Assembly (NCBI GenBank): GCA_900550465.1 | Contig: URSC01000014.1 | Span: forward strand, 5,557 to 69,556 | Direction: 5' to 3' | DNA from: an uncultured Alistipes sp. | GTDB taxonomy: Bacteria; Bacteroidota; Bacteroidia; Bacteroidales; UBA932 | DNA: 64,000 nt | Part shown: in pieces, positions 41,407-50,536 of the stretch | Layout: each line of letters starts with the position of its first letter | Position numbering within the stretch: the stretch's first letter is position 1 | The notes under the pieces: model-generated | Seen by the model: only the letters and a program-made list of their open reading frames with translations | What the model was told of the DNA's origin: nothing | Databases searched by the model: none | Program-made: the position numbers and the translations under genes

Positions 41407-44400
41407 TTACAATTTCTGTATCAAGTTATATGCTCCCTCTATTGTTTTAACATTTTTAACAGTGATATATAGCCTGTCGTTATTTTCCTTGAGCATGTAC
41501 CTGCCGGAATCCTTCTGCTGAATAGCCTTGATGATCTCGGGAAAACGGCTGCTGCGGTAGAACGGGGACATCGAATTGGAGATGAAATACATCACCATCA
41601 TGCCGTTCTTCAAGACTATCTTCTCGAATCCCCTTTCGCGGGCGGCCATTCTCAGACGGACAACATATATAAGCTGCTTGAACTGTTCCGGTATAGGCCC
41701 GAAACGGTCTTCTATGTCTGCTATGAAGCGCTGGAGGGAAGCCTCGTCGGTAATGGAGTCCAGTTCCTTGTACAGACGTATCTTCTCGGCGGTAATGTTT
41801 ATATATGAGTCCGGAATGAGAATCTCCAGGTCCGTATCCACCACGCAGTCCGTAACGTATACCTCGTCCTCCTCCTTTCTTCCGGGGATGTCCGCCGCTG
41901 TTCCCTTTATCTCCTCGAATGCTTCGGCCAGGATACGCTGGTAGGTCTCGAAACCCATCTCGGCTATATAGCCGCTCTGCTCGGCTCCGAGCATATTGCC
42001 CATTCCGCGGATATCAAGATCGCGCATGGCTATATTGAAACCGCTGCCCAGATCCGAGAACGCCTCTATGGCATCCAGTCTCCTCCGGGCATCATCCGAA
42101 AGCGATGTCATCGGAGGCACGATCAGATAGCAGTAAGCCTTCCGGTTGGAGCGCCCCACCCTGCCGCGGAGCTGATGCAGGTCGCTCAGACCGTAGTTCT
42201 GTGCCTGGTTGATAATGATGGTGTTGGTGTTCGGAATATCTATGCCGTTTTCTATGATAGTAGTGGCTATGAGTACGTCATAGTCTCCGGACATATACTC
42301 AATAATCTTGTTTTCCAATACTTTAGGTTCCATCTGGCCATGTGCCACACAAGTCTTGACTCCCGGTACTGTCCTGCGGATGATATCCTCCACTTCGTAG
42401 ATGTCCTTAACCCTGTTGTGTACGAAGAAGACCTGGCCGCCACGTCCTATCTCCTCATTGATTATATCCCTTATGGTATTTTCGTTGAAATCTATTATCT
42501 CCGTCTGAATCGGCAGCCTGTTGGGCGGAGGAGTATTGATGATGGAGAGATCCCTGGCACCGAGCAACGAAAACTGAAGTGTCCTCGGAATAGGGGTGGC
42601 CGTAAGGGTAAGGGTATCCACTGACAGTTTCAGATGCCTTAGAGCCTCCTTGGCAGCAACTCCGAACTTCTGTTCCTCATCGATGATGAGCAGCCCCAGA
42701 TCCTTGAACGCAATACTCTTACCCAGAAGCCTGTGAGTACCTATTATAATATCTATCTTACCCTCTTTCAGTCTTGCTGTAATGTCCGCCACTTCCTTGG
42801 GTGTCCGGAGACGGCTTATATAGTCGATATTGCAAGGGAAATTACGGAGTCTGTCTCGGAAAGTATTGAAATGCTGCAATGCCAGGATAGTCGTAGGCAC
42901 TAGTACGGCCACCTGCTTGCTGTCGGCCACGGCTTTGAATGCCGCCCTTATAGCCACTTCCGTCTTGCCGAATCCCACATCTCCGCATACCAGACGGTCC
43001 ATAGGCCAGCTGCTTTCCATGTCCTTCTTCACAGCTTCCACAGCCTTGATCTGATCCGGTGTCTCCTCATACTGGAATGAAGATTCGAATTCCTGCTGAA
43101 GATAAGAATCAGGACTGAATGCAAAACCCTTTGCAACTCTCCGCTGGGAATAAAGACGTATCAGGTCCTCCGCTATATCCTTGACCTTGGATTTCGCGCT
43201 GTTTTTCAATTTTTCCCAATTACCGGTACCGAGCTTATTGATCTTTGGAGGCTTCGTCGAATCACCCGAACGGTATTTGGATATCCTGTGAAGCCCGTGA
43301 ACTGATACAAAAAGTACATCATTGTCCCTGTAAATCAACTTTATGGCCTCCTGAACCTTGCCATTTATGCGGTTCTTGACAAGTCCTCCGAAACGGCCTA
43401 TGCCGTGGTCTATATGAACTATGTAGTCCCCCTCCTTGAATGAGTTTATATCATTCATAGTCAGTCTCTCACTCCTCTCTACAGTTCTTTTGAGCCTGAT
43501 GCGTCTGTAGCGGTCAAATATCTGATGGTCAGTATACAGGCATATTTTTCCGTCATGATCCACAAAACCTTCCTGTAAAGTATATTCCATATACTTTACG
43601 CTGAGATCATAGGAAGACATAATATTCCGGAGACGTTCTATCTGACTCCGGTTCTCACTCATGATATATACGGTGTAGCCCGAACCGGTCCGCGACTTGA
43701 TGTCAGACGCCAGGAGCTCGAAATTCTTGTTGAATGCAGGCTGGGGAGATGTATTGAAATCCACTCTTGCGTCTGCTGACCCTATACTGTGCAGAGGCGA
43801 CAGGAAAACCTGCTTATGAATGCGGCCGTCCGCATTTTCATTTTCCTCCTTGAAATCCTGCAGTCCTGAAATCCATATTATCGAATCCTCAGGCAGGGCC
43901 GAATATACCGGACATCCTTTCTCCTCTTCCTCTTCCCGGGACATGGCCGGATAGACATTCAACACATCCAGCACGTCACCTGAAGTATGCTGTGTATTCG
44001 CATCGAACATCCGTATAGCCTCTATCTCATCTCCGAAAAAATCCAGACGGTACGGTTTGTCATTATTATATGAAAACAAGTCTATGATACCGCCTCTTAC
44101 AGCATATTCACCCGGTCTGGAAACGAAGTCAACCCTTTCAAAACCCATCCTGTACAGTTCATCCTGAAGACCTTCGAAAGATATATCCGTACCCTTCACC
44201 ACCCTCAGCACTGATTTTTCCATCTGATTTCTGTCGGGTATAAACTCGGCCACAGAATCACTGTATCCGACTATTACCAGATACTCACCTTTATATATAC
44301 CTTCATTGAAATCTGAGAGGGCACTTATCGCTGCCGTACGCTGCACCTTGGCAGACATATCCTTCATGGTACCCTTTACAGTCCTTACATCCGATGTAGG

Positions 44401-44643
44401 AAAGAAATACACATTCTCGTCACCTATTATATTATATAGGTCATTTACACAGCCCTCGGCGTCATCCTTACTGTCCAATATTACAAGATGAACTCCACGG
44501 CTTATTCCATACGCGACGGCATAGGCTTTTGCGGAACAGTATAACCCGTTTACTTCTATCTTCTTAACATCTTTATCCGCAACTGCCTCACGTAATTTAA
44601 GGATACTTGAAGTTTTCAACAGTCCTTCTATAATCCTGTTCAT
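41407..44643 (-). CDS. mfd: Transcription-repair coupling factor
   Basis: 1078-residue SF2 translocase that removes stalled RNA polymerase and recruits UvrA. The N-terminal UvrB-homology region is seen (VDFVSRPGEYAVRGGIIDLF), then a CarD/RID domain (GDYIVHIDHGIGRFGGLV). The motor has Walker A CGDVGFGKTEVAIRAAF, LLIIDEEQKFG, SVDTLTLTATPIPRTLQFS and QLRGRVGRS, and a C-terminal TRCF domain. Length is slightly below that of E. coli Mfd (1148). It is divergent from ruvB across the AT-rich region described separately. Confidence 0.96.
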   Translation of the reverse strand: MNRIIEGLLKTSSILKLREAVADKDVKKIEVNGLYCSAKAYAVAYGISRGVHLVILDSKDDAEGCVNDLYNIIGDENVYFFPTSDVRTVKGTMKDMSAKVQRTAAISALSDFNEGIYKGEYLVIVGYSDSVAEFIPDRNQMEKSVLRVVKGTDISFEGLQDELYRMGFERVDFVSRPGEYAVRGGIIDLFSYNNDKPYRLDFFGDEIEAIRMFDANTQHTSGDVLDVLNVYPAMSREEEEEKGCPVYSALPEDSIIWISGLQDFKEENENADGRIHKQVFLSPLHSIGSADARVDFNTSPQPAFNKNFELLASDIKSRTGSGYTVYIMSENRSQIERLRNIMSSYDLSVKYMEYTLQEGFVDHDGKICLYTDHQIFDRYRRIRLKRTVERSERLTMNDINSFKEGDYIVHIDHGIGRFGGLVKNRINGKVQEAIKLIYRDNDVLFVSVHGLHRISKYRSGDSTKPPKINKLGTGNWEKLKNSAKSKVKDIAEDLIRLYSQRRVAKGFAFSPDSYLQQEFESSFQYEETPDQIKAVEAVKKDMESSWPMDRLVCGDVGFGKTEVAIRAAFKAVADSKQVAVLVPTTILALQHFNTFRDRLRNFPCNIDYISRLRTPKEVADITARLKEGKIDIIIGTHRLLGKSIAFKDLGLLIIDEEQKFGVAAKEALRHLKLSVDTLTLTATPIPRTLQFSLLGARDLSIINTPPPNRLPIQTEIIDFNENTIRDIINEEIGRGGQVFFVHNRVKDIYEVEDIIRRTVPGVKTCVAHGQMEPKVLENKIIEYMSGDYDVLIATTIIENGIDIPNTNTIIINQAQNYGLSDLHQLRGRVGRSNRKAYCYLIVPPMTSLSDDARRRLDAIEAFSDLGSGFNIAMRDLDIRGMGNMLGAEQSGYIAEMGFETYQRILAEAFEEIKGTAADIPGRKEEDEVYVTDCVVDTDLEILIPDSYINITAEKIRLYKELDSITDEASLQRFIADIEDRFGPIPEQFKQLIYVVRLRMAARERGFEKIVLKNGMMVMYFISNSMSPFYRSSRFPEIIKAIQQKDSGRYMLKENNDRLYITVKNVKTIEGAYNLIQKL

Positions 44644-44808
44644 ATCCTTTCAATATCTTTGTTTATATCTTATGATAAGTTTTTTTCTTTTTTTAAAAAT
44701 TCCATATACCGGATATCTTTTTAAAATTTCAAAATTATGAGCCCATAAGTTTTTAAATTTTTTTCAAAAAGTTATCCACATGTTTTTATCAATCCACTGT
44801 TCGGGCTA

Positions 44809-44816
44809 CAAAGTTA
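44809..44816 (-). promoter_or_regulatory. Candidate -7 element for mfd
   Basis: The minus strand reads TAACTTTG (TAnnTTTG), about 165 bases before mfd. Confidence 0.35.
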
Positions 44817-44896
44817 ATTTATTTTACATTACAACATTTATCAACATATTGACAGATATAAATAATAATCATCTTATTTTTTAAGAAGTAAAATAT

Positions 44897-44904
44897 TATA
44901 TTTG
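44897..44904 (+). promoter_or_regulatory. Candidate -7 element for ruvB
   Basis: TATATTTG (TAnnTTTG) lies 18 bases before the ruvB ATG. Confidence 0.45.
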
Positions 44905-44922
44905 TATTCTGTTTTTTAAGGT

Positions 44923-45954
44923 ATGATGAACAACGAAGATTTCGACGCCAGAAGTCAAAGTTCGGCTAAGGACACTGATTTCGAGGGAAAGATACGGCCT
45001 CAGGATTTCGGAGAATTCTCGGGTCAGGATAAAATTATCGAGAACCTCAGGATTTTTGTCAAGGCTGCTCTTCTGCGCGGTGAGGCGCTCGACCATATTC
45101 TTCTTCACGGACCTCCGGGACTTGGCAAGACGACTCTGGCTCATATTGTAGCCAATGAGTTGGGAGTCAATATGAAAATAACGTCCGGACCTATATTGGA
45201 CAAACCCGGAGACCTGGCCGGTCTTCTTACGAGCCTGGAAGAGGGCGATGTTCTGTTTATTGACGAGATACACCGGCTTTCCCATATTGTGGAGGAGTAC
45301 CTTTATTCTGCAATGGAGGATTTTACTATCGATATAATGATAGACAAGGGACCCGGTGCAAGATCCGTGCAGATAGGATTGAACCGTTTTACTCTCATAG
45401 GTGCGACAACCAGGAGCGGACTTATAACTTCCCCTCTGAGAGCCAGATTCGGTATCACGGCCCATCTGGAGTATTATGATGCGTCTGTATTGAAAAATAT
45501 CATTGTGCGGAGCGCCCGTATACTGAATATTGAGATAGAGGACCGTGCGGCTATGGAGATAGCGATGCGCAGCCGCGGAACACCGCGTATCGCCAATTCC
45601 CTGCTTCGCAGGGTAAGGGATTTCGCTCAGGTAAAAGGTTCCGGATATGTGGACCTGGAAATAGCCTCTTATGCCCTCGATGCACTGAACATAGACAAGA
45701 GAGGTCTTGATTCTATTGACAACAAGATACTTAATACCATTATCTATAAGTTCAAGGGAGGTCCCGTGGGGCTCGGAACCATAGCTACTGCCATAGGGGA
45801 GGATCCCGGAACTGTGGAAGAAGTATATGAACCATATCTAATCAAGGAAGGTTTCATACACCGTACTCCGAGAGGAAGGGAAGCTACGGATCTGGCTTAT
45901 GATCATCTCGGTGTGGACAGGTATGCTCCTGATACTTTATTTCAGTCGTTATGA
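44923..45954 (+). CDS. ruvB: Holliday junction branch-migration helicase RuvB
   Basis: 343-residue AAA+ motor of the RuvAB complex. It shows RPQDFGEFSGQDKIIENL, Walker A HGPPGLGKTTLAHI near residues 63-76, VLFIDEIHRLSHIVEEYLY (Walker B), the beta-hairpin area, LIGATTRSGLITSPLRARFG (sensor 1 and the arginine finger region) and the winged-helix end GFIHRTPRGREATDLAYDHLG. Length and all motifs are typical. RuvA is encoded at 60.7 kb, on the other strand. It overlaps the glycosyltransferase gene by 4 bases. Confidence 0.97.
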   Translation: MMNNEDFDARSQSSAKDTDFEGKIRPQDFGEFSGQDKIIENLRIFVKAALLRGEALDHILLHGPPGLGKTTLAHIVANELGVNMKITSGPILDKPGDLAGLLTSLEEGDVLFIDEIHRLSHIVEEYLYSAMEDFTIDIMIDKGPGARSVQIGLNRFTLIGATTRSGLITSPLRARFGITAHLEYYDASVLKNIIVRSARILNIEIEDRAAMEIAMRSRGTPRIANSLLRRVRDFAQVKGSGYVDLEIASYALDALNIDKRGLDSIDNKILNTIIYKFKGGPVGLGTIATAIGEDPGTVEEVYEPYLIKEGFIHRTPRGREATDLAYDHLGVDRYAPDTLFQSL

Positions 45955-47063
45955 AAGTATTGATGGTGGCTGATGCCAGGAGCGTTCATACCCGCAGATG
46001 GGCTGTATCGCTGCAGGAGCGTGGAATAGGCATTGTTCTCTTTTCTCTCTATCCGTCACCGGATAATTTTTTTGCTGAAAAAGATATAGCACTGCATGTG
46101 TTTGATCTTTTCACATACAAGCAGTACAGAGGTATCAGAGCTTTGACGGGTATGCTGTCAGGACATGCAGCTGCTGTCAGTCAACTAAAGAAATTGATAA
46201 GGAACGAGAGTCCGGATATACTTCATGCCCATTATGTGACCAGTTTCGGACTCGTTGCAGCGCTTGCAGGTTTCAGGCCATTTCTAGTATCTGTATGGGG
46301 CAGTGATGTTTATGAATTTCCGGATTCTTCACTAATCAACCGTTTGTCGGTGAAATACGTACTGAGACGGGCTGACAGAATACTGTCCACCAGTCATGTC
46401 ATGGCACGCAGGACATCCAGGTTTACCGGTAAGGAAATAGCGGTCACGCCATTTGGAGTCGATATAGAAAAGTTCAAAAAGATTACGGTCAAGAAGGATG
46501 ATACATTTGTCGTAGGAAATGTCAAGACACTTTCACCGAAGTACGGTATCGATGTTCTGATAAGGGCATTCAGAATGGTGAAGGACAACAACCCGAATCT
46601 TAAGACAGTATTGGTAATCGTAGGTGATGGTCCGTGCAGGAATGAATATATCGGGCTTGCAGAGGAACTCGGCATGAAAGATGATGTCAAGTTTATCGGA
46701 AAAGTACCAAACGACAAGCTTTTATGGTATTACAATTCTTTCTCAGTATCAGTGTCATTATCTGACAGTGAAAGTTTCGGTGTCGTGGCAGTTGAGGCCA
46801 TGGCCTGCTGCTGTCCAGTGGTAGTTTCGGATGCGGACGGCTTTACTGAAGTTGTGGAGGACGGTGTTACCGGTTTTATAGTGCCGAAGCGTGATCCGTC
46901 TGCAGCAGCGGCCGCAATACAGAAGTTCATAAACGATCCTGTGCTCAGGGACAGAATGGGAGCCGCTGGACGCGAGCGCGTATGCAGGTTTTATGAGTGG
47001 AATGACAATGTATCCGGGATGATCAGTATTTATAATGAAGTTTGCGATGGCGGACGATCTTAA
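45951..47063 (+). CDS. GT-B glycosyltransferase, family 4-like
   Basis: 370-residue cytosolic or membrane-associated glycosyltransferase. The N-terminal domain begins MKVLMVADARSVHTRRWAVSL. The C-terminal donor-binding half shows LVIVGDGPCRNEYIGLAEELGM, VKFIGKVPNDKLLWYYNSF and ESFGVVAVEAMACCCPVVVS, the E-x7-E nucleotide-sugar motif of GT4 enzymes, then EVVEDGVTGFIV. It overlaps ruvB's stop (ATGA) and is followed by a flippase gene, so it likely acts in surface polysaccharide or O-antigen synthesis. The sugar is unknown. Codon use is more AT-rich than in the first 35 kb. Confidence 0.9.
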   Translation: MKVLMVADARSVHTRRWAVSLQERGIGIVLFSLYPSPDNFFAEKDIALHVFDLFTYKQYRGIRALTGMLSGHAAAVSQLKKLIRNESPDILHAHYVTSFGLVAALAGFRPFLVSVWGSDVYEFPDSSLINRLSVKYVLRRADRILSTSHVMARRTSRFTGKEIAVTPFGVDIEKFKKITVKKDDTFVVGNVKTLSPKYGIDVLIRAFRMVKDNNPNLKTVLVIVGDGPCRNEYIGLAEELGMKDDVKFIGKVPNDKLLWYYNSFSVSVSLSDSESFGVVAVEAMACCCPVVVSDADGFTEVVEDGVTGFIVPKRDPSAAAAAIQKFINDPVLRDRMGAAGRERVCRFYEWNDNVSGMISIYNEVCDGGRS

Positions 47064-48501
47064 AGCCAGGACGGCAAAAGGAATAGGGTGGGGCTTCACT
47101 GAAAATATCCTCGGATCGGGTATTTTCGGTGTTGCCAATATTATTCTAGCTCATATTCTTTCTCCGGAGGATTTCGGTATTATCGGAATGACTGCTATTT
47201 TTCTCACATTATCCAATTCTCTGGTTGACAGTGGTTTTGCCAATGCCCTTACCCGTAAGAAAGAAGTTACGCCCAAGGATCTGGATACAGTGTTCTATTT
47301 TAATTTGACCGTCAGTTCTTTTCTTTATGCAGTGCTGTATTTCACAGCACCATATATTGCCGGATTTTTCGGACAGGAAGTTCTTACTGGTGTGATCAGG
47401 ATATTAAGTCTTTCTTTGATTATTAATGCATTCGGCATAGTACATAAAATATTGCTCTACCGCAGTATAGATTTCAGGACTCAGGCCTGGATCTCTTTTG
47501 TATCCTCTTTGACTGCTGCCCTGATATCCATAATATGTGCGTTTAAGGGTATGGGTCTGTGGAGTCTGGTCATTCTGCAGCTTGTGAGGATTACCGTAAG
47601 CAGTATACTATTGTGGGCGGTATCCGGGTGGCATCCCGGTTTCAGGTTTTCCATGTCAAGTTTCAAGGAGATGTTTTCGTTCGGGAGCCGTCTGCTGGTA
47701 ACGTCCATTATGAGTACAGTATGGTCTGAGATATATTCTCTGATAATAGGTAAGGTCTATACGCCGGCTACTCTAGGACTGTATTCCCGGGCTGAGAAAG
47801 TGAAGGCGATGTTCACTTCCAATATCGGAATGGTAATGCAGCGAGTCTCCTATCCTGTGCTGTCCAAAGTACAGGACGAGAGCCAGCGTCAGGTACAGGT
47901 TTATCGTAAAGTATTCAAAACTACTGTATTGCTATCCTTTACCGCAATTTTCGGGTTATGGGCCGTAGCAGAGCCGTTTATGGTTACTGTGTTCGGCAAG
48001 CAGTGGCTGCCGGCCGTAGGCTACCTGCGGATTTTGTGTTTTTCCGGATTGTTTCTCCCTCTTATGTTGAGTTGTGTCAATGTAATCAATGCGGACGGCC
48101 GTTCTGACATTACTCTCAGGCTTGAGGTGCTGAAGGTGCTCTTCGGGATAGTACCGGTGCTGTTCGGAATTTTCATAAGTGTTGACGCGATGCTCTGGAG
48201 CATGATATTTACTTCAGCGCTTCTTTATATCATACATGCATGGTATGTTTCCAGACTCATTGATTACAGTGTGCTGAGGCAGTTGTCCGATATCTTTCCC
48301 ATTTTCTTAATTTCACTTTTTATGGCCTTGATTGTCAACTTGTTCAATAATCTCGACATACAACCATGGCTGCTGTTGATTATCCAGGTTGCTGTGGGCG
48401 GACTGATAATTGTACTTGTCTATGAACTGGTCTACAGAAGTGAGGAATACAGAGATATAAGGTCTGAGTTACAAAAGTTTTGCAAAAGTGCTGAAAAGTG
48501 A
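47047..48501 (+). CDS. Polysaccharide flippase, WzxC/MVF-type
   Basis: 484 residues from the ATG at 47047 (MADDLKARTAKGIGWGF); an ATG at 47035 would give four extra residues. About 12-14 TMs are visible. GFTENILGSGIFGVANIILAHILSPEDFGIIGM and SYPVLSKVQDES match the oligosaccharide flippase family (WzxC, polysacc_synt_C). It moves undecaprenyl-linked glycans across the inner membrane. The 17-base overlap with the glycosyltransferase gene suggests joint expression. Its last bases contain a TTTG-N20-TAAAATTG pair that may be the frdAB promoter. Confidence 0.88.
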   Translation: MADDLKARTAKGIGWGFTENILGSGIFGVANIILAHILSPEDFGIIGMTAIFLTLSNSLVDSGFANALTRKKEVTPKDLDTVFYFNLTVSSFLYAVLYFTAPYIAGFFGQEVLTGVIRILSLSLIINAFGIVHKILLYRSIDFRTQAWISFVSSLTAALISIICAFKGMGLWSLVILQLVRITVSSILLWAVSGWHPGFRFSMSSFKEMFSFGSRLLVTSIMSTVWSEIYSLIIGKVYTPATLGLYSRAEKVKAMFTSNIGMVMQRVSYPVLSKVQDESQRQVQVYRKVFKTTVLLSFTAIFGLWAVAEPFMVTVFGKQWLPAVGYLRILCFSGLFLPLMLSCVNVINADGRSDITLRLEVLKVLFGIVPVLFGIFISVDAMLWSMIFTSALLYIIHAWYVSRLIDYSVLRQLSDIFPIFLISLFMALIVNLFNNLDIQPWLLLIIQVAVGGLIIVLVYELVYRSEEYRDIRSELQKFCKSAEK

Positions 48502-48538
48502 GTAAAATTGCACCAAATTTTAATTCTATTGATACATT

Positions 48539-50522
48539 ATGGAGGATAAGTTAATTTCCAAAGTACCCGAAGGTCCTTTGGCTGAAAAATGGACAAAGCA
48601 TAAAGCCGCAATCCGTGTAGTCAGCCCTGCCAATAAGAGAAAGCTCGACATTATCGTTATCGGCACAGGCCTCGGCGGTGCATCCGCAGGGCCCCCTCCC
48701 CGGGGTCGGCGGCGGACCCCCAGCAGCCGCCACTCTCGGTGAACTCGGTTATAATGTCAAGATTTTCTGCATCAGCGACTCTCCCCGCCGCGCCCACTCT
48801 ATCGCAGCCCAGGGAGGTATCAACGCCGCCAAGAACTATCAGAATGACAATGACTCAGTGTACCGTCTCTTCTACGACACCATCAAGGGAGGCGACTACC
48901 GCAGCCGTGAGGCCAATGTCTACAGGCTCGCAGAGGTCAGCAATCTGATCATCGACCAGTGTGTGGCACAGGGCGTTCCTTTCGCACGTGACTACGGCGG
49001 ACTGCTCGACAACCGCTCCTTCGGAGGCGCTCAGGTAAGCCGTACATTCTATGCCCGCGGTCAAACCGGACAGCAGCTCCTCCTCGGTGCCTACGCTTCC
49101 CTGAACCGTCAGATCGCTAAGGGTACTGTCAAATCATATCCCCGTCATGAGATGCTCGAGCTCGTGGTCATCAACGGTGAAGCACGCGGTATTATCACCC
49201 GCAACCTCGTAACCGGTGAGATCGAGCGTTTCGGAGCCCATGCAGTAGTGCTGGCTTCCGGAGGATACGGAAATACTTATTTCCTCTCAACCAATGCCAT
49301 GAACTCCAATGGTTCAGCCGCATGGCACTGCTACAAGAAGGGCGCTTACTTCGCAAATCCCTGCTTCGCCCAGATTCACCCCACATGTATTCCCGTGCAC
49401 GGTGACCAGCAGTCCAAGCTGACCCTGATGAGTGAGTCCCTCCGTAATGACGGGCGTATCTGGGTTCCCAAGAAGATGGAGGATGTCAAGAAACTCCGTG
49501 CAAAGCAGATCAAGGGCTCTCAGATTCCTGAGGAGGACCGCGACTACTATCTCGAGCGCAGATATCCCGCATTCGGTAACCTCGTTCCCCGTGACGTGGC
49601 ATCCCGCGCCGCTAAGGAAAGGTGTGATGCCGGATATGGTGTGAACGAGACAGGACTCGCAGTGTTCCTCGATTTCTCCTCTGCTATCCAGAGACTCGGA
49701 AAGGATGTCATTACAGCCCGTTACGGCAACCTCTTCCAGATGTATGAGAAGATTACAGGCGTCAACCCTTACGAGGAGCCTATGATGATATATCCCGCCA
49801 TTCACTATACCATGGGCGGTATCTGGGTAGACTACAACCTCCAGACCACTATCCCCGGACTCTATGCCATCGGTGAGGCCAACTTCTCAGACCACGGCGG
49901 TAACCGTCTCGGTGCCTCAGCCCTTATGCAGGGTCTGGCTGACGGATATTTCATCCTCCCTTACACTGTCGGAGACTATCTGTCGCATAAGATACAGGAG
50001 CCCAAGGTCAACACCAACACTCCTGAGTTCGACGAGGCTGAGAAAGCCGTCAAGGAGCGCGTCAACTACTTCATCAACAACAAGGGTACACAGCCTGTTG
50101 ACTACTACCACAAGAAGCTCGGACACATCATGTGGGAGAAAGTAGGTATGGCCCGTGACAAGAAGGGTCTCGAGGAGGCTATCAAGGAGATTCACGACCT
50201 CCACGCAGAGTATGTTAAGGATGTGTATGTACCCGGTTCCAATGATGAGTTCAACCAGGAACTTGAGAAGGCACTCCGTGTCGATGATTTCTTCGAAATC
50301 GGCGAGCTGATGGCACGTGACGCTCTCAACCGCAACGAGTCCTGCGGAGGTCACTTCAGAGTAGAGATGCAGACAGCTGACGGTGAGACACTCCGTGATG
50401 ACAAGAACTACCAGTATGTCAGCGCATGGGAGTATGCCGGCGAGGACAAGGAGCCTATTTTCCACAAGGAAGACCTTGTATTTGAATTTGTTAAGCCTTC
50501 AACACGTAACTATAAAGACTAA
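48539..50522 (+). CDS. frdA: Fumarate reductase/succinate dehydrogenase flavoprotein subunit, interrupted by a 37-bp insertion
   Basis: Without the insertion at 48689-48725 this would be a 648-residue FrdA/SdhA, the usual length in Bacteroidota. The first 50 codons end in the FAD dinucleotide-binding motif IVIGTGLGGASA. After the insertion the frame resumes at AAATLGELGYNVKIF. Further motifs are SPRRAHSIAAQGGINA (the His that binds FAD covalently), GIITRNLVTGEIER, HPTCIPVHGDQQSKL, ARFGNL-like and FSDHGGNRLGASALMQGLADG. It oxidises or reduces succinate/fumarate with FrdB. As written, the insertion shifts the frame, so it is either a true mutation or an assembly fault. Confidence 0.9.
48689..48725 (+). 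other. 37-bp GC-rich insertion at the frdA FAD motif
   Basis: Between GCATCCGCA and GCCGCCACTCTC there are 37 extra bases. Nearly all are G or C, and they include a perfect GGGGTC / GACCCC stem around GGCGGCG. The length is 3n+1, so the reading frame is broken. The composition is unlike the rest of frdA. Confidence 0.85.
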
Positions 50523-50536
50523 GGAGGGATACTATT

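Larger units (their letters stand above)
44644..44922. other. AT-rich mfd/ruvB intergenic region with DnaA boxes (candidate oriC)
   Basis: 279 bases, strongly AT-rich, with long runs of A and T. There is a perfect DnaA box TTATCCACA at 44772-44780 and a near match TTATCAACA at 44838-44846 on the same strand. Genes on both sides mostly point away from it (minus strand to the left, plus strand to the right until about 52 kb). Two parS-like sites lie 12.6 kb to the right. Origin function is inference; the region could also simply hold two divergent promoters. Confidence 0.4.

Noticed and set aside
45951..47063. Glycosyltransferase-flippase pair as a full capsule or O-antigen locus
   Set aside because: Only these two genes are present, between ruvB and frdA; no polymerase or sugar-nucleotide genes accompany them.
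48678..48760. Alternative start of frdA inside the GC-rich insertion
   Set aside because: It would begin in the inserted DNA and lack the GxGxxG FAD motif, which is intact in the other frame just upstream.
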